Counted from the first letter of the stretch, positions 44,543-53,810 are shown. The stretch: DNA of 64,000 nucleotides from Parapedobacter sp. SGR-10 (GCF_011030405.1 NZ_JAAJTJ010000007.1:1-64000), one strand, 5' to 3'. Notes: a model not told the origin generated them from the sequence alone. Numbers and translations: made by a program.

Positions 44543-45601
44543 ATGCTTAAAAAGACTGAACTATCAGGAGTAAAGGAAATTGCCAGAAGAGCAAATGTCT
44601 CTATCGCTACGGTGGATCGTGTACTTCACAACCGTCCGGGTGTATCTGTCAAGACCAAAGAGAAAATAGATGCTATCATCAAGGAGATGGACTATAAGCC
44701 CAATCTTCTTGCGCGGAGCTTAGCCTCTAAGAAAACATTTCGCTTCGCGGTGCTGATACCGAAAGAATCGAGCGAGACGGAGTATTGGAAGGCTCCTTTA
44801 CAGGGTATTCGTACAGCCTGGTCCGAAATACAGGTGTATGGTGTAGAGGTATCGTTCTTTTTGTACGATTTGAATGACCGGGCTACTTTTGATCAACAGG
44901 CTGCAAAGATCTTGGAAGAAGATTTTCACGGCGTCGTCGTTGCGCCATCTTTTATCAATGAAGCTATTGAGTTTTATAAACAATGTGAAACGGCAAAGAT
45001 CAAATGTGTGTTTATCAACTCAGATGTCTCGAATGTGAAACCGCTGAGTTATATAGGTCCCGATCTGTTCCAGTCGGGTAAATTAGCGGGTAACCTATGT
45101 AAATACTTGGTGCCAGAAAAGGGTAATATACTGGTCTTTAATATTTCGAGAGTATTGGATGCTGAGCACCATTTGCTGAGAAAATCAGCTGGATTTGAGG
45201 CTTATTTTGAAGAGGCGAAATTGCCGGTGCATATTGATGTAATGACTGTGCATCAAACTGATTATCCGTCGGTGATTAGAGAGTTGTGTGCCTACTTGAA
45301 AGATAATCCGGTCGATCTGATATTTGTGACGAATTCCAGAGTCTTTACTATTGCCCGGTATTTTGAAGAAAATAATATTTCGGGAATCAAGTTGGTAGGA
45401 TATGATTACCTGGAGCAAAACCTGCAATATTTGGAAAAAGGTATTATCGATTTTTTAATTTGCCAAAAACCAATAGAACAGGGATATCGTGCATTGTTGA
45501 CCTTGTACGACCATTTTTTCCATCAGATCGGGGTGGAGAAGGTGCAGGCGATGCCTATCGATATCATTACAAAGGAAAACTATAAGTACTATAAAAATTA
45601 A
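44543..45601 (+). CDS. LacI-family transcriptional regulator of the locus
   Basis: 352 aa. The N-terminal helix-turn-helix (GVKEIARRANVSIATVDRVLHNRPGVS) and hinge helix (LLARSLASKK) are typical. The periplasmic-binding-protein-like effector domain spans about 65-340. LacI proteins bind palindromes centred on CG. The locus has exactly such a motif (GGGTACGTACCC) at three promoters, one of them 58 bp downstream of this gene's stop and another in front of nagA. It probably represses the locus until a sugar or sugar phosphate from the glycan (for example GlcN6P or GlcNAc6P) binds. Confidence 0.88.
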   Translation: MLKKTELSGVKEIARRANVSIATVDRVLHNRPGVSVKTKEKIDAIIKEMDYKPNLLARSLASKKTFRFAVLIPKESSETEYWKAPLQGIRTAWSEIQVYGVEVSFFLYDLNDRATFDQQAAKILEEDFHGVVVAPSFINEAIEFYKQCETAKIKCVFINSDVSNVKPLSYIGPDLFQSGKLAGNLCKYLVPEKGNILVFNISRVLDAEHHLLRKSAGFEAYFEEAKLPVHIDVMTVHQTDYPSVIRELCAYLKDNPVDLIFVTNSRVFTIARYFEENNISGIKLVGYDYLEQNLQYLEKGIIDFLICQKPIEQGYRALLTLYDHFFHQIGVEKVQAMPIDIITKENYKYYKN

Positions 45602-45652
45602 AGAACATTTCCTCTGCTGGCAAAGGAAATGTTACAAAAATATTTGAGAAAA

Positions 45653-45671
45653 TATTTTCGGGTACGTACCC
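45653..45671 (+). promoter_or_regulatory. promoter region with LacI-type operator, site 3 (oxidoreductase-permease operon)
   Basis: The -7-like box TATTTTCG (45653-45660) is followed without a gap by GGGTACGTACCC (45660-45671, perfect), in the same register as sites 1 and 2. A matching -33 TTTG at the right distance is not seen. The next ATG is 40 bp downstream. Confidence 0.7.
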
Positions 45672-45711
45672 TATTTACTATATTTATAAAATAATTCAAA
45701 TAAACCGCTTT

Positions 45712-46713
45712 ATGAACAGCTTGACAAGAAGAGACTTTTTGAGTGCCGGGTCACTGGCCATGCTTGCCCTTGTGGCCGATCGTGCTTCAGCTTCTGTACT
45801 GCAACATGTTTCGGCAGAAGGCAAACGGATAGGTATCATTGGACTGGATACTTCGCACTCGGTTGCTTTTGCAAAATCCATTAATGGAAATCCGGAGCAG
45901 TATCGGAACTTCAAAGTAGTCGCAGCGTATCCGTACGGAACCAAAACCATTCCTTCGGCTACAGACCGCATACCTAAGTATACAGAAGATATTCAGAAAC
46001 ATGGTGTGAAGATTGTACAGTCCATCAAAGAACTTTTGAAACAGGTGGATTACGTCCTATTGGAAACGAATGACGGACGTCTGCATCTAGAGCAAGCTAA
46101 AGAAGTATTCGAGGCCAAGAAAGCTCTTTTTATAGACAAGCCTTTGGCAGCCTCTTATAAAGACGCTATTGAAATTTTCAAATTGTCCGAACGACATAAA
46201 GTACCATTCTTCTCATCCTCATCGCTTCGCTATATCGAGGGTATGCAAGATGTTTTGGATGGCAAGTATGGTAAGGTACTGGGTGCAGATGTGTATTCGC
46301 CGGCAAAGTTGGATCCCAGCCATCCAGATTTCTTTTGGTACGGTATCCATGCTGTCGAAATGTTGTTTGCTGCATTGGGTACAGGGTGTAAGTCTATGTC
46401 TCGGACACATACCCCAGATACGGATGTGCTTGTAGGTTTGTGGGAAGATGGTCGTATAGGTACTGTACGTGGTACGCGCACCGGTAAAAGTGACTACGGT
46501 GGAACCATATACTGTGAGAAAGGTAATGTCAAGTTGGGATCATTCAAAGGATACAACCCCTTGTTGGAAAGGATCGTAGAATTTTTTGACACGAAAAAAG
46601 TTCCTTTTGATACACAGCAAACGTTAGAAATATGTGCCTTTATTGAGGCGGCAGACATCAGCAAAAATGCGCAGGGACGATCGGTCAATTTATCAGAAAT
46701 AACCAGTAAATAA
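45712..46713 (+). CDS. exported Gfo/Idh/MocA family oxidoreductase 1
   Basis: 333 aa. The N-terminus SLTRRDFLSAGSLAMLALVADRASA is a twin-arginine signal, so the protein is folded with cofactor and then exported. The NAD(P) Rossmann start RIGIIGLDTSHSVAF and the family's DKPLA and WYGIHAVEML motifs are visible. Family members oxidise or epimerise sugars, and some exported ones cleave glycosidic bonds by NAD-dependent redox-elimination chemistry. It is the first gene behind operator 3. The next gene follows after 9 bp. Confidence 0.85.
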   Translation: MNSLTRRDFLSAGSLAMLALVADRASASVLQHVSAEGKRIGIIGLDTSHSVAFAKSINGNPEQYRNFKVVAAYPYGTKTIPSATDRIPKYTEDIQKHGVKIVQSIKELLKQVDYVLLETNDGRLHLEQAKEVFEAKKALFIDKPLAASYKDAIEIFKLSERHKVPFFSSSSLRYIEGMQDVLDGKYGKVLGADVYSPAKLDPSHPDFFWYGIHAVEMLFAALGTGCKSMSRTHTPDTDVLVGLWEDGRIGTVRGTRTGKSDYGGTIYCEKGNVKLGSFKGYNPLLERIVEFFDTKKVPFDTQQTLEICAFIEAADISKNAQGRSVNLSEITSK

Positions 46714-46722
46714 TCATTTGAT

Positions 46723-48072
46723 ATGGAGAATAATTCAAGAAGAGATTTTATCAAGAAAACATTGATTGCTTCTACGGCGGTCGGTATGGGCGGCGTATTG
46801 TCCGGTTTTACGGCAAAGAGTTACAATCGCATTATCGGTGCAAACGAAAAACTTCGGATTTCGATGATGGGTGTCAACTCGAGAGGTGGGGCTTTGGCTC
46901 AAAACTTTGCAGCTCAGCCTAATAGTGAGATAATCCACATATGTGACGTGGATAGCAGAGCTATTGACAAATGTAAAAAAGGAATATCTAAATTCCAGAA
47001 TACAGCCGTTACAGGCTTTACAGACTTTAGAAAATCGTTGGAGAGCAAAGATGTAGATATACTTGTCGTGGCGGCTCCTGATCATTGGCATGCACCTGCA
47101 GCTATTCTGGCTTCATCAGCAGGCAAACATGTGTACTTGGAGAAACCTTGTGGACACAATCCCCGTGAAGGTGAATTGCTGATTGCGGCGGTCAACAAGC
47201 ACAAGAACGTTATCCAAATGGGTAATCAACGGAGATCTTGGCCGAATGTAGTCAAAGGTATACAGGAGGTGCATAGTGGGGCGATAGGTGAGGTGTATTA
47301 TGCCAGAACCTGGTATACCAACAATCGTCCATCCATTGGTGTAGGAAAAAAAGTAGCCGTACCCGATTGGTTGGATTTTGAACTGTGGCAAGGACCTGCA
47401 CCGAGGAGAGAATTCAAGGATAACCTGATACATTACAACTGGCATTGGTTTTGGCATTGGGGTACAGGTGAAGCCTTGAACAATGGTACGCATATGGTCG
47501 ATTTGGCCCGTTGGGGACTACAGGTTAATTATCCGACAAGAGTAAGCTCAAATGGAGGACGTTATGCGTACAAAGATGATTGGGAAACACCTGATACACA
47601 AATCATCAATATCGAGTTTGGCCCGGATAAACTGATTACCTGGGAAGGTAGAAGTTGTAACGGCATGAAGACCGAAGGATCAAATGTCGGAGTAATGTTT
47701 TATGGCTCGAAAGGAGCATTGCAGATCGACGGCGGAAATTCGTATAAAGTATTTGATTTAAAAGGCAAATTGGTCAGAGAAGAAAAGGATAAAGGACCGA
47801 TCGATACCGCTAGTCTGAGCAGTCCTTCGCAGCAGTTGGATGCTATACACATTCAAAATATGTTCTCAGCGATCAAGAATGGTACCAATCTGAATTCGGA
47901 TATATTGAGCGGTCACCAGAGTACGCTTTTGGTTCAATTGGGAAATATCGCGTTGCGCGCAGGGAAGCAATTGGAAATCAATCCGTCCAATGGTCATATC
48001 CTGAATGATAAAAAGGCAATGAAAGAGTTGTGGTCCAGGGAATACGCCAAAGGTTGGGAACCAAAAATCTAA
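46723..48072 (+). CDS. exported Gfo/Idh/MocA family oxidoreductase 2
   Basis: 449 aa with a twin-arginine signal (NSRRDFIKKTLIASTAVGMGG). The NAD(P)-binding start is RISMMGVNSRGGALAQNF. VYLEKPCGHNPREGE carries the EKP lysine. The substrate-side ...WHWFWHWGTGEALNNGTHMVDLARWGL has the His expected to act in catalysis. This length and the WHWFWHWG segment are typical of a large Bacteroidota subgroup placed in glycan loci. The exact reaction is unknown. It is in one operon with the genes on either side (9- and 6-bp gaps). Confidence 0.87.
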   Translation: MENNSRRDFIKKTLIASTAVGMGGVLSGFTAKSYNRIIGANEKLRISMMGVNSRGGALAQNFAAQPNSEIIHICDVDSRAIDKCKKGISKFQNTAVTGFTDFRKSLESKDVDILVVAAPDHWHAPAAILASSAGKHVYLEKPCGHNPREGELLIAAVNKHKNVIQMGNQRRSWPNVVKGIQEVHSGAIGEVYYARTWYTNNRPSIGVGKKVAVPDWLDFELWQGPAPRREFKDNLIHYNWHWFWHWGTGEALNNGTHMVDLARWGLQVNYPTRVSSNGGRYAYKDDWETPDTQIINIEFGPDKLITWEGRSCNGMKTEGSNVGVMFYGSKGALQIDGGNSYKVFDLKGKLVREEKDKGPIDTASLSSPSQQLDAIHIQNMFSAIKNGTNLNSDILSGHQSTLLVQLGNIALRAGKQLEINPSNGHILNDKKAMKELWSREYAKGWEPKI

Positions 48073-48078
48073 TATAGA

Positions 48079-49341
48079 ATGGCTACAACTACTACAAAAA
48101 CGGCGGCAAGCCTGACCAAAAGGGAGACATCGATCTCTATTGTTATCATAGCTTTGATGTTCTTTATCTTCGGCTTTTTGTCGTGGGTAAATGCGACCTT
48201 GATACCGTACTTTAAAAACGCCTTCGAGCTGACACATTTTCAGTCTTATTTGGTCGCGTTTGCGTTCTATATAGCGTATTTTGTGATGTCTGTACCCTCT
48301 TCCTATCTGTTGAAAGCTGTTGGTTTCAAGAAAGGGATGATGGTCGGCTTTATGGCATTGGCACTAGGGACATTTATTTTTGTCCCGGCTGCCATGATGA
48401 GTACCTATGAAATATTCCTGTTGGGTTTGTTTACCATAGGTATCGGATTGGCAATTTTACAGACAGCGGCCAATCCGTACATTACTATCCTGGGACCCAA
48501 AGAACGTGCCGCACAACGTATCAGCATCATGGGTATCTGCAATAAATTTGCAGGTATTATTGCTCCTTTATTGTTGGCGGCAGTGTTATTGAGACCCGGT
48601 GATGGTGATACGGTTGATCTGCAGCGGGTTATTGTACCTTATGCTGTAGTGAGTGTCATCCTCTTGCTTATTGGGATATGGGTTCGGTATTCTCCACTGC
48701 CAGAGTTGAATACGGACGAAGAAAGTGAAGAAGTAGCGGTAGTCAATAGCACCAAGACCAGTATTTTTCAGTTTCCACATCTTGTATTGGGCGCGGTAGC
48801 TATCTTTCTACATGTAGGGGCGCAGGTGATTTCGATCGATACGATCATACCTTATGCTCAATCTATGGGGCTCACCCTCTATGATGCAAAAGCGTTTCCT
48901 TCATTTACATTAACTACGGCTATTGTGGGCTATATCTTTGGTATAGTGGTTATTCCTCGCTTCATCAGCCAAACGACTATGTTGAAGGCAGTGACTATAC
49001 TAGGAGTAGCGCTTTCTTTCCTGATTGTTTTTGCAAAGGGAGAAGTTACCTTTTTAGGTTACTCTGTTGATATGTCTATTTGGTTTATCACCTTGTTGGG
49101 ACTTTCCAACTCGTTGACATGGGCGGGTATCTGGCCGCTGGCGTTGGATGGTTTGGGTCGATTTACCAAGGTAGGTGCTTCATTGTTGATCATGGGACTA
49201 TGTGGTAATGCAATTTTACCGATGTTTTACGGCTATTTTGCTGATATATACGGCGTACGTGAAGCATACTGGGTATTGGTTCCATGTTATTTGTACTTGA
49301 TATATTATGCATTCAGTGGACATAAATTAAGAAGATGGTAA
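48079..49341 (+). CDS. MFS sugar permease, NagP/FucP type
   Basis: 420 aa with 12 transmembrane helices. FLSWVNATLIPYFKNAFELT is the FucP/GluP/NagP family start, and LQTAANPYITILGPKERAAQRI follows helix 4. FucP-type carriers are sugar-proton symporters. With nagA/nagB next door, GlcNAc is the most likely substrate (a NagP role), but specificity cannot be read from the sequence. It completes the path from periplasm to cytoplasm. No GlcNAc kinase gene is visible, so that step must be encoded elsewhere. Confidence 0.85.
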   Translation: MATTTTKTAASLTKRETSISIVIIALMFFIFGFLSWVNATLIPYFKNAFELTHFQSYLVAFAFYIAYFVMSVPSSYLLKAVGFKKGMMVGFMALALGTFIFVPAAMMSTYEIFLLGLFTIGIGLAILQTAANPYITILGPKERAAQRISIMGICNKFAGIIAPLLLAAVLLRPGDGDTVDLQRVIVPYAVVSVILLLIGIWVRYSPLPELNTDEESEEVAVVNSTKTSIFQFPHLVLGAVAIFLHVGAQVISIDTIIPYAQSMGLTLYDAKAFPSFTLTTAIVGYIFGIVVIPRFISQTTMLKAVTILGVALSFLIVFAKGEVTFLGYSVDMSIWFITLLGLSNSLTWAGIWPLALDGLGRFTKVGASLLIMGLCGNAILPMFYGYFADIYGVREAYWVLVPCYLYLIYYAFSGHKLRRW

Positions 49342-49376
49342 ATACTTGCGAGCAATGTCATTAAGTTAAGCGTTTT

Positions 49377-49530
49377 TGTCATCCTGAACAACGTGAAGGA
49401 TCTGTAAACCCTGCCTACCGCAGGCAGATATCCCTTTCAGTATCGCGAACAGATTCAATGTTGCATCAGCCCCACAGCCGCCAACACAGCCCTGATGCCT
49501 GCTTCGCAGTCGGCTAGCCTCAGAATGACA
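49377..49530. repeat. dispersed inverted repeat, copy C
   Basis: TGTCATCCTGA (49377-49387) faces TCAGAATGACA (49520-49530). GATCTGT (49399-49405) faces ACAGATTC (49449-49456). A CTGCCT/AGGCAG hairpin lies at 49411-49427. The repeat occupies most of the 260-bp gap between the permease and lipoprotein genes. Confidence 0.7.
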
Positions 49531-49601
49531 TAAAAGAACGGTTACATCCGTAACTTAATACCATTGAACTTGCGAGAGATAGGAGAATAATAAATTATCA
49601 A

Positions 49602-50978
49602 ATGAAAGTAAATGTATATTTGGGAATTTTAGCATTATCTGTAATGATAGGATGCGGTTCGGATAAGAAAATTCAAGATAATAGCGAAAAGGTGAGCCTA
49701 TTGGTTATCGAACCTCAACATTTCCATGCGGCTTTGGTACAGAAGTATGTCCATGCCGAAATCGATTCGGTAGTCCATCTGTTTGCGCAGACCGATACAG
49801 CTGTCGAAGGCTATACGAAGCTGATCGAACAATACAATTCGAGAGAAACTGATCCGACGAATTGGAAAATAAAAACGTATTACGGCAATGACTTTTTGGA
49901 TAAAGCGTTTGTGGGTGAGACAGGAAATGTAGTCGTACTGGCAGGAGACAACCAGAAAAAGATCGACTATATAGCCAGTTCAGCTGGACATGGTAGGGAT
50001 GTATTTGCCGACAAGCCATTGGTTATCGAAACAAAAGGTTATCAAAAGCTAAAAGACTTATTGGAAGATGCTAAGGGTACTTCTTTAGTATACGATATCA
50101 TGACCGAACGGTATGATGTCAAAAATCAAGTCGTTAAAGCGCTGATCAACAATCAGTCTCTTTCGGGAGGTATGCTGGTGAACGATCAGGAAGCCGCTAT
50201 TCAATTCAGTAGCGTGCACCACTTCATCAAAGAAGTGTCCGGCAGTCCGTTGATTCGTCCGGTTTTGTTTTACAATACCGCACAGCAGGGCGAAGGGTTG
50301 GTGGATGTGACGACACATTATATTGATCTGGTGCAATGGATGTTATCTTCCGAACAACCTATTGATATTGCTAAAGATGTGAAATTGAACAAGTCAGTTC
50401 GTTGGAAAACAACGTTGACCAAGGCCGATTTTACCCGGTCAACCAATCTCCCCGATTATCCGGCGGCATTATCCGCATTTGTGGAGGAAAATAATACACT
50501 TGGTGTCTTCAGCAACGGAAGAATGGAATATGTCTTTAAAGATGTGCCTGTATCCATCTCGGTCAAGTGGAATGTTGAATCGAAAGATGGCAAGGGGGAC
50601 CAGTTTCATGCCAGCTTTTTGACAAAGCAGTTTAAGATCGAGATCAAACCGGATGAAGTGGGGAAGGCTGCTGTATTTGTGACACCAAACCAGGATGATA
50701 ATGAATTTGCAGGGCGACTGAATGATGCTCTTGCTTCGGTAGAAGATCTGCCGGGCTTGAAGTTTGAAAAAACGAGTAGTGGTGCATACAAGATTTTGAT
50801 CCCGGATAATCTCTATTTGAGCCATGAAGATCATTTTGCGAAGGTGTTGAATCAGTTTTTGCAATACCGGAAAGAAGGTACACTGCCCGATTGGGAAAAA
50901 TCTTTTATGCTGGCCAAATATTATTTGACGACCCAGGCTTTGGATCAGGCAAAAACAGTAGAAAATGAAGAAATTTAG
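49602..50978 (+). CDS. Gfo/Idh/MocA-like lipoprotein with oxidoreductase C-terminal domain
   Basis: 458 aa lipoprotein (VMIGC lipobox, C18). The nucleotide-binding start is degenerate: VSLLVIEPQHFHAALVQKY replaces a GxGxxG. DVFADKPLVI keeps the family's DKP lysine, and VDVTTHYIDLVQWML keeps the His helix. The C-terminal third fits the putative-oxidoreductase C-terminal domain of Bacteroidota. Without a clear Rossmann glycine motif it may bind NAD unusually or act as a binding protein. It overlaps the next gene by 14 bp. Confidence 0.75.
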   Translation: MKVNVYLGILALSVMIGCGSDKKIQDNSEKVSLLVIEPQHFHAALVQKYVHAEIDSVVHLFAQTDTAVEGYTKLIEQYNSRETDPTNWKIKTYYGNDFLDKAFVGETGNVVVLAGDNQKKIDYIASSAGHGRDVFADKPLVIETKGYQKLKDLLEDAKGTSLVYDIMTERYDVKNQVVKALINNQSLSGGMLVNDQEAAIQFSSVHHFIKEVSGSPLIRPVLFYNTAQQGEGLVDVTTHYIDLVQWMLSSEQPIDIAKDVKLNKSVRWKTTLTKADFTRSTNLPDYPAALSAFVEENNTLGVFSNGRMEYVFKDVPVSISVKWNVESKDGKGDQFHASFLTKQFKIEIKPDEVGKAAVFVTPNQDDNEFAGRLNDALASVEDLPGLKFEKTSSGAYKILIPDNLYLSHEDHFAKVLNQFLQYRKEGTLPDWEKSFMLAKYYLTTQALDQAKTVENEEI

Positions 50979-52104
50979 TGTTATTATCTTGACAGTGCTT
51001 TCTTTGCAGTTTGCACACGGTCAGAAAGCAGAACTTTTTCGGGCAATATCCCCTTATTTTTCCCCACCCGATTCATTAAAGAATGATTTCGGTGATTTTA
51101 GATCTCCCTTGCTCTTTAATGATGGTACACCTGTAAAAACTGCTCAACAATGGGCAAAACGTAAACAGGAGATCAAAAAGGACTGGGAAAACTATCTGGG
51201 CAAATGGCCGGAACTGTACAAGGACCAGACTTTCGAATATCTGGATACGACCGACAAGGGGACGTATACGCAGTACACGGTAAGGTTTAAGTGGACACCC
51301 AATGAATCAACCGTGGGATTCCTCTTGGTACCGAAGAATGTGAAGGGGAAGATGCCTGCTGTAGTTACCGTATTTTATAATGCGGAGACCTCTATCGGTA
51401 TCGGTACGCAGAGTCGACCTTTAGCACCGCACCGGGACTTTGCTTTACAGTTGGCCAATAGGGGATTTGTTACTTTGGCTATAGGCACAAAAGAGGCTTC
51501 TGAGCGAAATGAATTTTCCTTATACTATCCGTCAATAGATTCGGTATCTGTACAGCCGCTTTCGATGTTAGGCTACGCCGCTAATAATGCTTACTATGTT
51601 CTGGCCAACCGAAAAGACGTGGATGCGAAGAAGATTGGCATCGTTGGTCATTCTTTTGGTGGCAAGTGGTCCATGTTTGCGTCCTGTCTGACCGACAATT
51701 TTGCGGCAGCAGTCTGGTCGGATCCCGGTATCGTGATGCAGGAGGATCGTGGATCCATCAATTATTGGGAGCCTTGGTACTTAGGCTTTCATCCGAAACC
51801 TTGGCGAAAGCGAGGATTGATTACGAAAGAAAATCCGGCGTATGGTGTGTACGACCGATTGCGAAAAGATGGGCACAACTTGCATGAGCTACATGCGCTG
51901 ATGGCTCCGCGTCCCTTCTTGGTATCCGGTGGATCTGAAGATCCTGTCACACAGTGGAGGCCATTGAATCATAGTGTAGCTGTGAATAAGTTGCTTGGGT
52001 ATGAAAATCGTGTGGCCATGACAAACAGACCCAAACATGCCTTGACCGAAGATGCTACGGAAAATATTTATAAGTTTTTTGAGTATTTTTTGAAATACCA
52101 ATAG
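50965..52104 (+). CDS. secreted alpha/beta-hydrolase (acetylxylan-esterase-like)
   Basis: 379 aa with a signal peptide (LSLQFAHGQ). The fold is an alpha/beta hydrolase with nucleophile elbow IGIVGHSFGGKWSMFAS (S230), a probable acid in SGGSEDPVTQW and a His in RPKHALTED. It resembles esterases of the acetylxylan/glucuronoyl type in PULs. Here it may deacylate the glycan or act on its acyl side groups. The start codon lies within the end of the preceding gene, so the two are translationally coupled. Confidence 0.78.
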   Translation: MKKFSVIILTVLSLQFAHGQKAELFRAISPYFSPPDSLKNDFGDFRSPLLFNDGTPVKTAQQWAKRKQEIKKDWENYLGKWPELYKDQTFEYLDTTDKGTYTQYTVRFKWTPNESTVGFLLVPKNVKGKMPAVVTVFYNAETSIGIGTQSRPLAPHRDFALQLANRGFVTLAIGTKEASERNEFSLYYPSIDSVSVQPLSMLGYAANNAYYVLANRKDVDAKKIGIVGHSFGGKWSMFASCLTDNFAAAVWSDPGIVMQEDRGSINYWEPWYLGFHPKPWRKRGLITKENPAYGVYDRLRKDGHNLHELHALMAPRPFLVSGGSEDPVTQWRPLNHSVAVNKLLGYENRVAMTNRPKHALTEDATENIYKFFEYFLKYQ

Positions 52105-52220
52105 GTTTATGAATAGTCTTGGTGGATTCGGACAGCTTAGTAACTGGAGTTTGAAACCGATTTGAAGGAAAAAGTGAAGTATGGGCTTGAATCGGAACAG
52201 AAAGTTTAAATCGTAAAACG

Positions 52221-53435
52221 ATGTCAGAGAATTCTATAAGTCGAAGGAAATTTGTCACGAATAGCGCATTGGCCTTAGGGGGGATTATAGCGATGGAGAC
52301 ACCACTATTTGGAAAACCCGTTTCGGCCAGCGATACGGTTCGGGTAGGAATCATTGGTACAGGAAAGAGAGGCTTGGGGTTGATCAATTCGATGGCTAAG
52401 GTTTCGGGGTTGAAAATAGTAGCATGTTGTGATATTCTTCCCGAGAATTTGCAGGCAGCTATGGCCAAGGCTGATCCCCATGCCAAAGCTTATACAGCAT
52501 ATGAGAAGCTATTGGCCGACAAGGATGTCGATGCGGTCGTCATTGCTACTCCGTTGTATTTGCACTACCCGATGGCGGTGGCCGCCTTGGCTGCCAATAA
52601 GCATGTGTACCTCGAAAAAACGATGACGTTTACCATAGAGCAATCGTTGGATCTGGTCAAGAAAGCCTGGAATTCAAAATCAATTTTTCAAGTAGGGTTC
52701 CAATACCGAAGTTTTGCATTGTATCACAAGATAAAGGAAGTCGTGCAGGCCGGTTGGATAGGGGATACATACAGTTTTGAATGCCAGTACAACCGGAATT
52801 CAGATTGGAGATTTCCAGTAAAGGATCCTAAACAGGAAAAGCTCATCAATTGGAGGATGTACAAGGATCTGAGTGGAGGGCCATTGGCTGAATTGTGCGC
52901 GCATCAGATCGATGCGGTAAACTATATCACGGACAGTCACCCCGTCAAAGTCATGGGAATGGGAGGAATAGACTTTTGGAAAGATGGTAGAGAAACCTAT
53001 GACAATATAAGGACGATATATGCCTATGCCAATGGTGCAAAAGCCACGTATACATCCGTGTTGTCCAATGCATTTAATGGTTATCATATCCGTATATTGG
53101 GCAATAAGGCGACAATCGAGATAGGACGGGATACCGCCTATATTTATGCCGAAACGACGAAGAAAGTTTTGGGGACGGTAGACGGTGTGACAGGAGCTAC
53201 AGTCCTCAATGCTACACAGGGAAAAAAAACAGAGATTCCTTATCTGGAAGCGGGGCAAAAAGCAGTCGAACCGACAGTCAATGCTTTGAGCCATTTCTAC
53301 GACTGCATAGTCAACAACAAAAAACCTATTTCCAATGTAGAGACAGGACGGGACACAGCCATAGCGATCTGTATGGGATTGAATGCTATGGAAACCGAAA
53401 CGACGCAGTATTGGAAACCTGAATACGGGATGTAA
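52221..53435 (+). CDS. exported Gfo/Idh/MocA family oxidoreductase 3
   Basis: 404 aa with a twin-arginine signal (SISRRKFVTNSALALGGIIA). The Rossmann start is VRVGIIGTGKRGLGLINSMA. YLEKTMTFTIEQ has Lys in EK-T where most members have EKP. LAELCAHQIDAVNYI carries the catalytic-type His. It is the last gene of the set behind operator 3 and ends before a repeat. Together with two similar genes and the lipoprotein it suggests that sugar oxidation in the periplasm is part of the pathway. Confidence 0.85.
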   Translation: MSENSISRRKFVTNSALALGGIIAMETPLFGKPVSASDTVRVGIIGTGKRGLGLINSMAKVSGLKIVACCDILPENLQAAMAKADPHAKAYTAYEKLLADKDVDAVVIATPLYLHYPMAVAALAANKHVYLEKTMTFTIEQSLDLVKKAWNSKSIFQVGFQYRSFALYHKIKEVVQAGWIGDTYSFECQYNRNSDWRFPVKDPKQEKLINWRMYKDLSGGPLAELCAHQIDAVNYITDSHPVKVMGMGGIDFWKDGRETYDNIRTIYAYANGAKATYTSVLSNAFNGYHIRILGNKATIEIGRDTAYIYAETTKKVLGTVDGVTGATVLNATQGKKTEIPYLEAGQKAVEPTVNALSHFYDCIVNNKKPISNVETGRDTAIAICMGLNAMETETTQYWKPEYGM

Positions 53436-53810
53436 AAGGGGCATGTCCGGAAGGTAGTAGCTACCGCTGTTCTTGTCATTCCGAGGAACGAGGAATCTAT
53501 CTGCAAACTTAGATAAAGATGCTTTTATATGCAATTATAATCACGTTCAATAAAAAAGCAACTTTATCGATCTCTCCTCTACCGCTGAGAGACGACTTTT
53601 ACAGAGGAAATATATTTAAAGTAGTTTTAGATCGTTATTCATTCGAGTTTGCCTTTTTATGGCATGAATGATTGCTTCGCAATTCCTATCGTCAGAATGA
53701 CAAACTTTTCGGAAGTCTTTCGGCATAAATTATTATTTTGCTTAGTTATTTGCAAATAATATACAATTAGCGACTACTTTTGTCTAAATTTAGGAGCAAA
53801 TCCAATATTT
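53436..53810. repeat. intergenic gap with dispersed inverted repeat, copy D
   Basis: 375 bp. TGTCATTCCGA (53474-53484) faces TCAGAATGACA (53692-53702). Next to the left end is GGAATCTA, as in the other copies. The rest is A/T-rich with no gene. A promoter candidate for the following sigma gene lies at its right end. Confidence 0.7.
53749..53782 (+). promoter_or_regulatory. candidate promoter of the second sigma gene
   Basis: TTTG (53749-53752), a 22-bp spacer and TACTTTTG (53775-53782) form the candidate. The -7 box is perfect and the spacer is one base longer than usual. No GGGTACGTACCC operator is present here. Confidence 0.45.
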
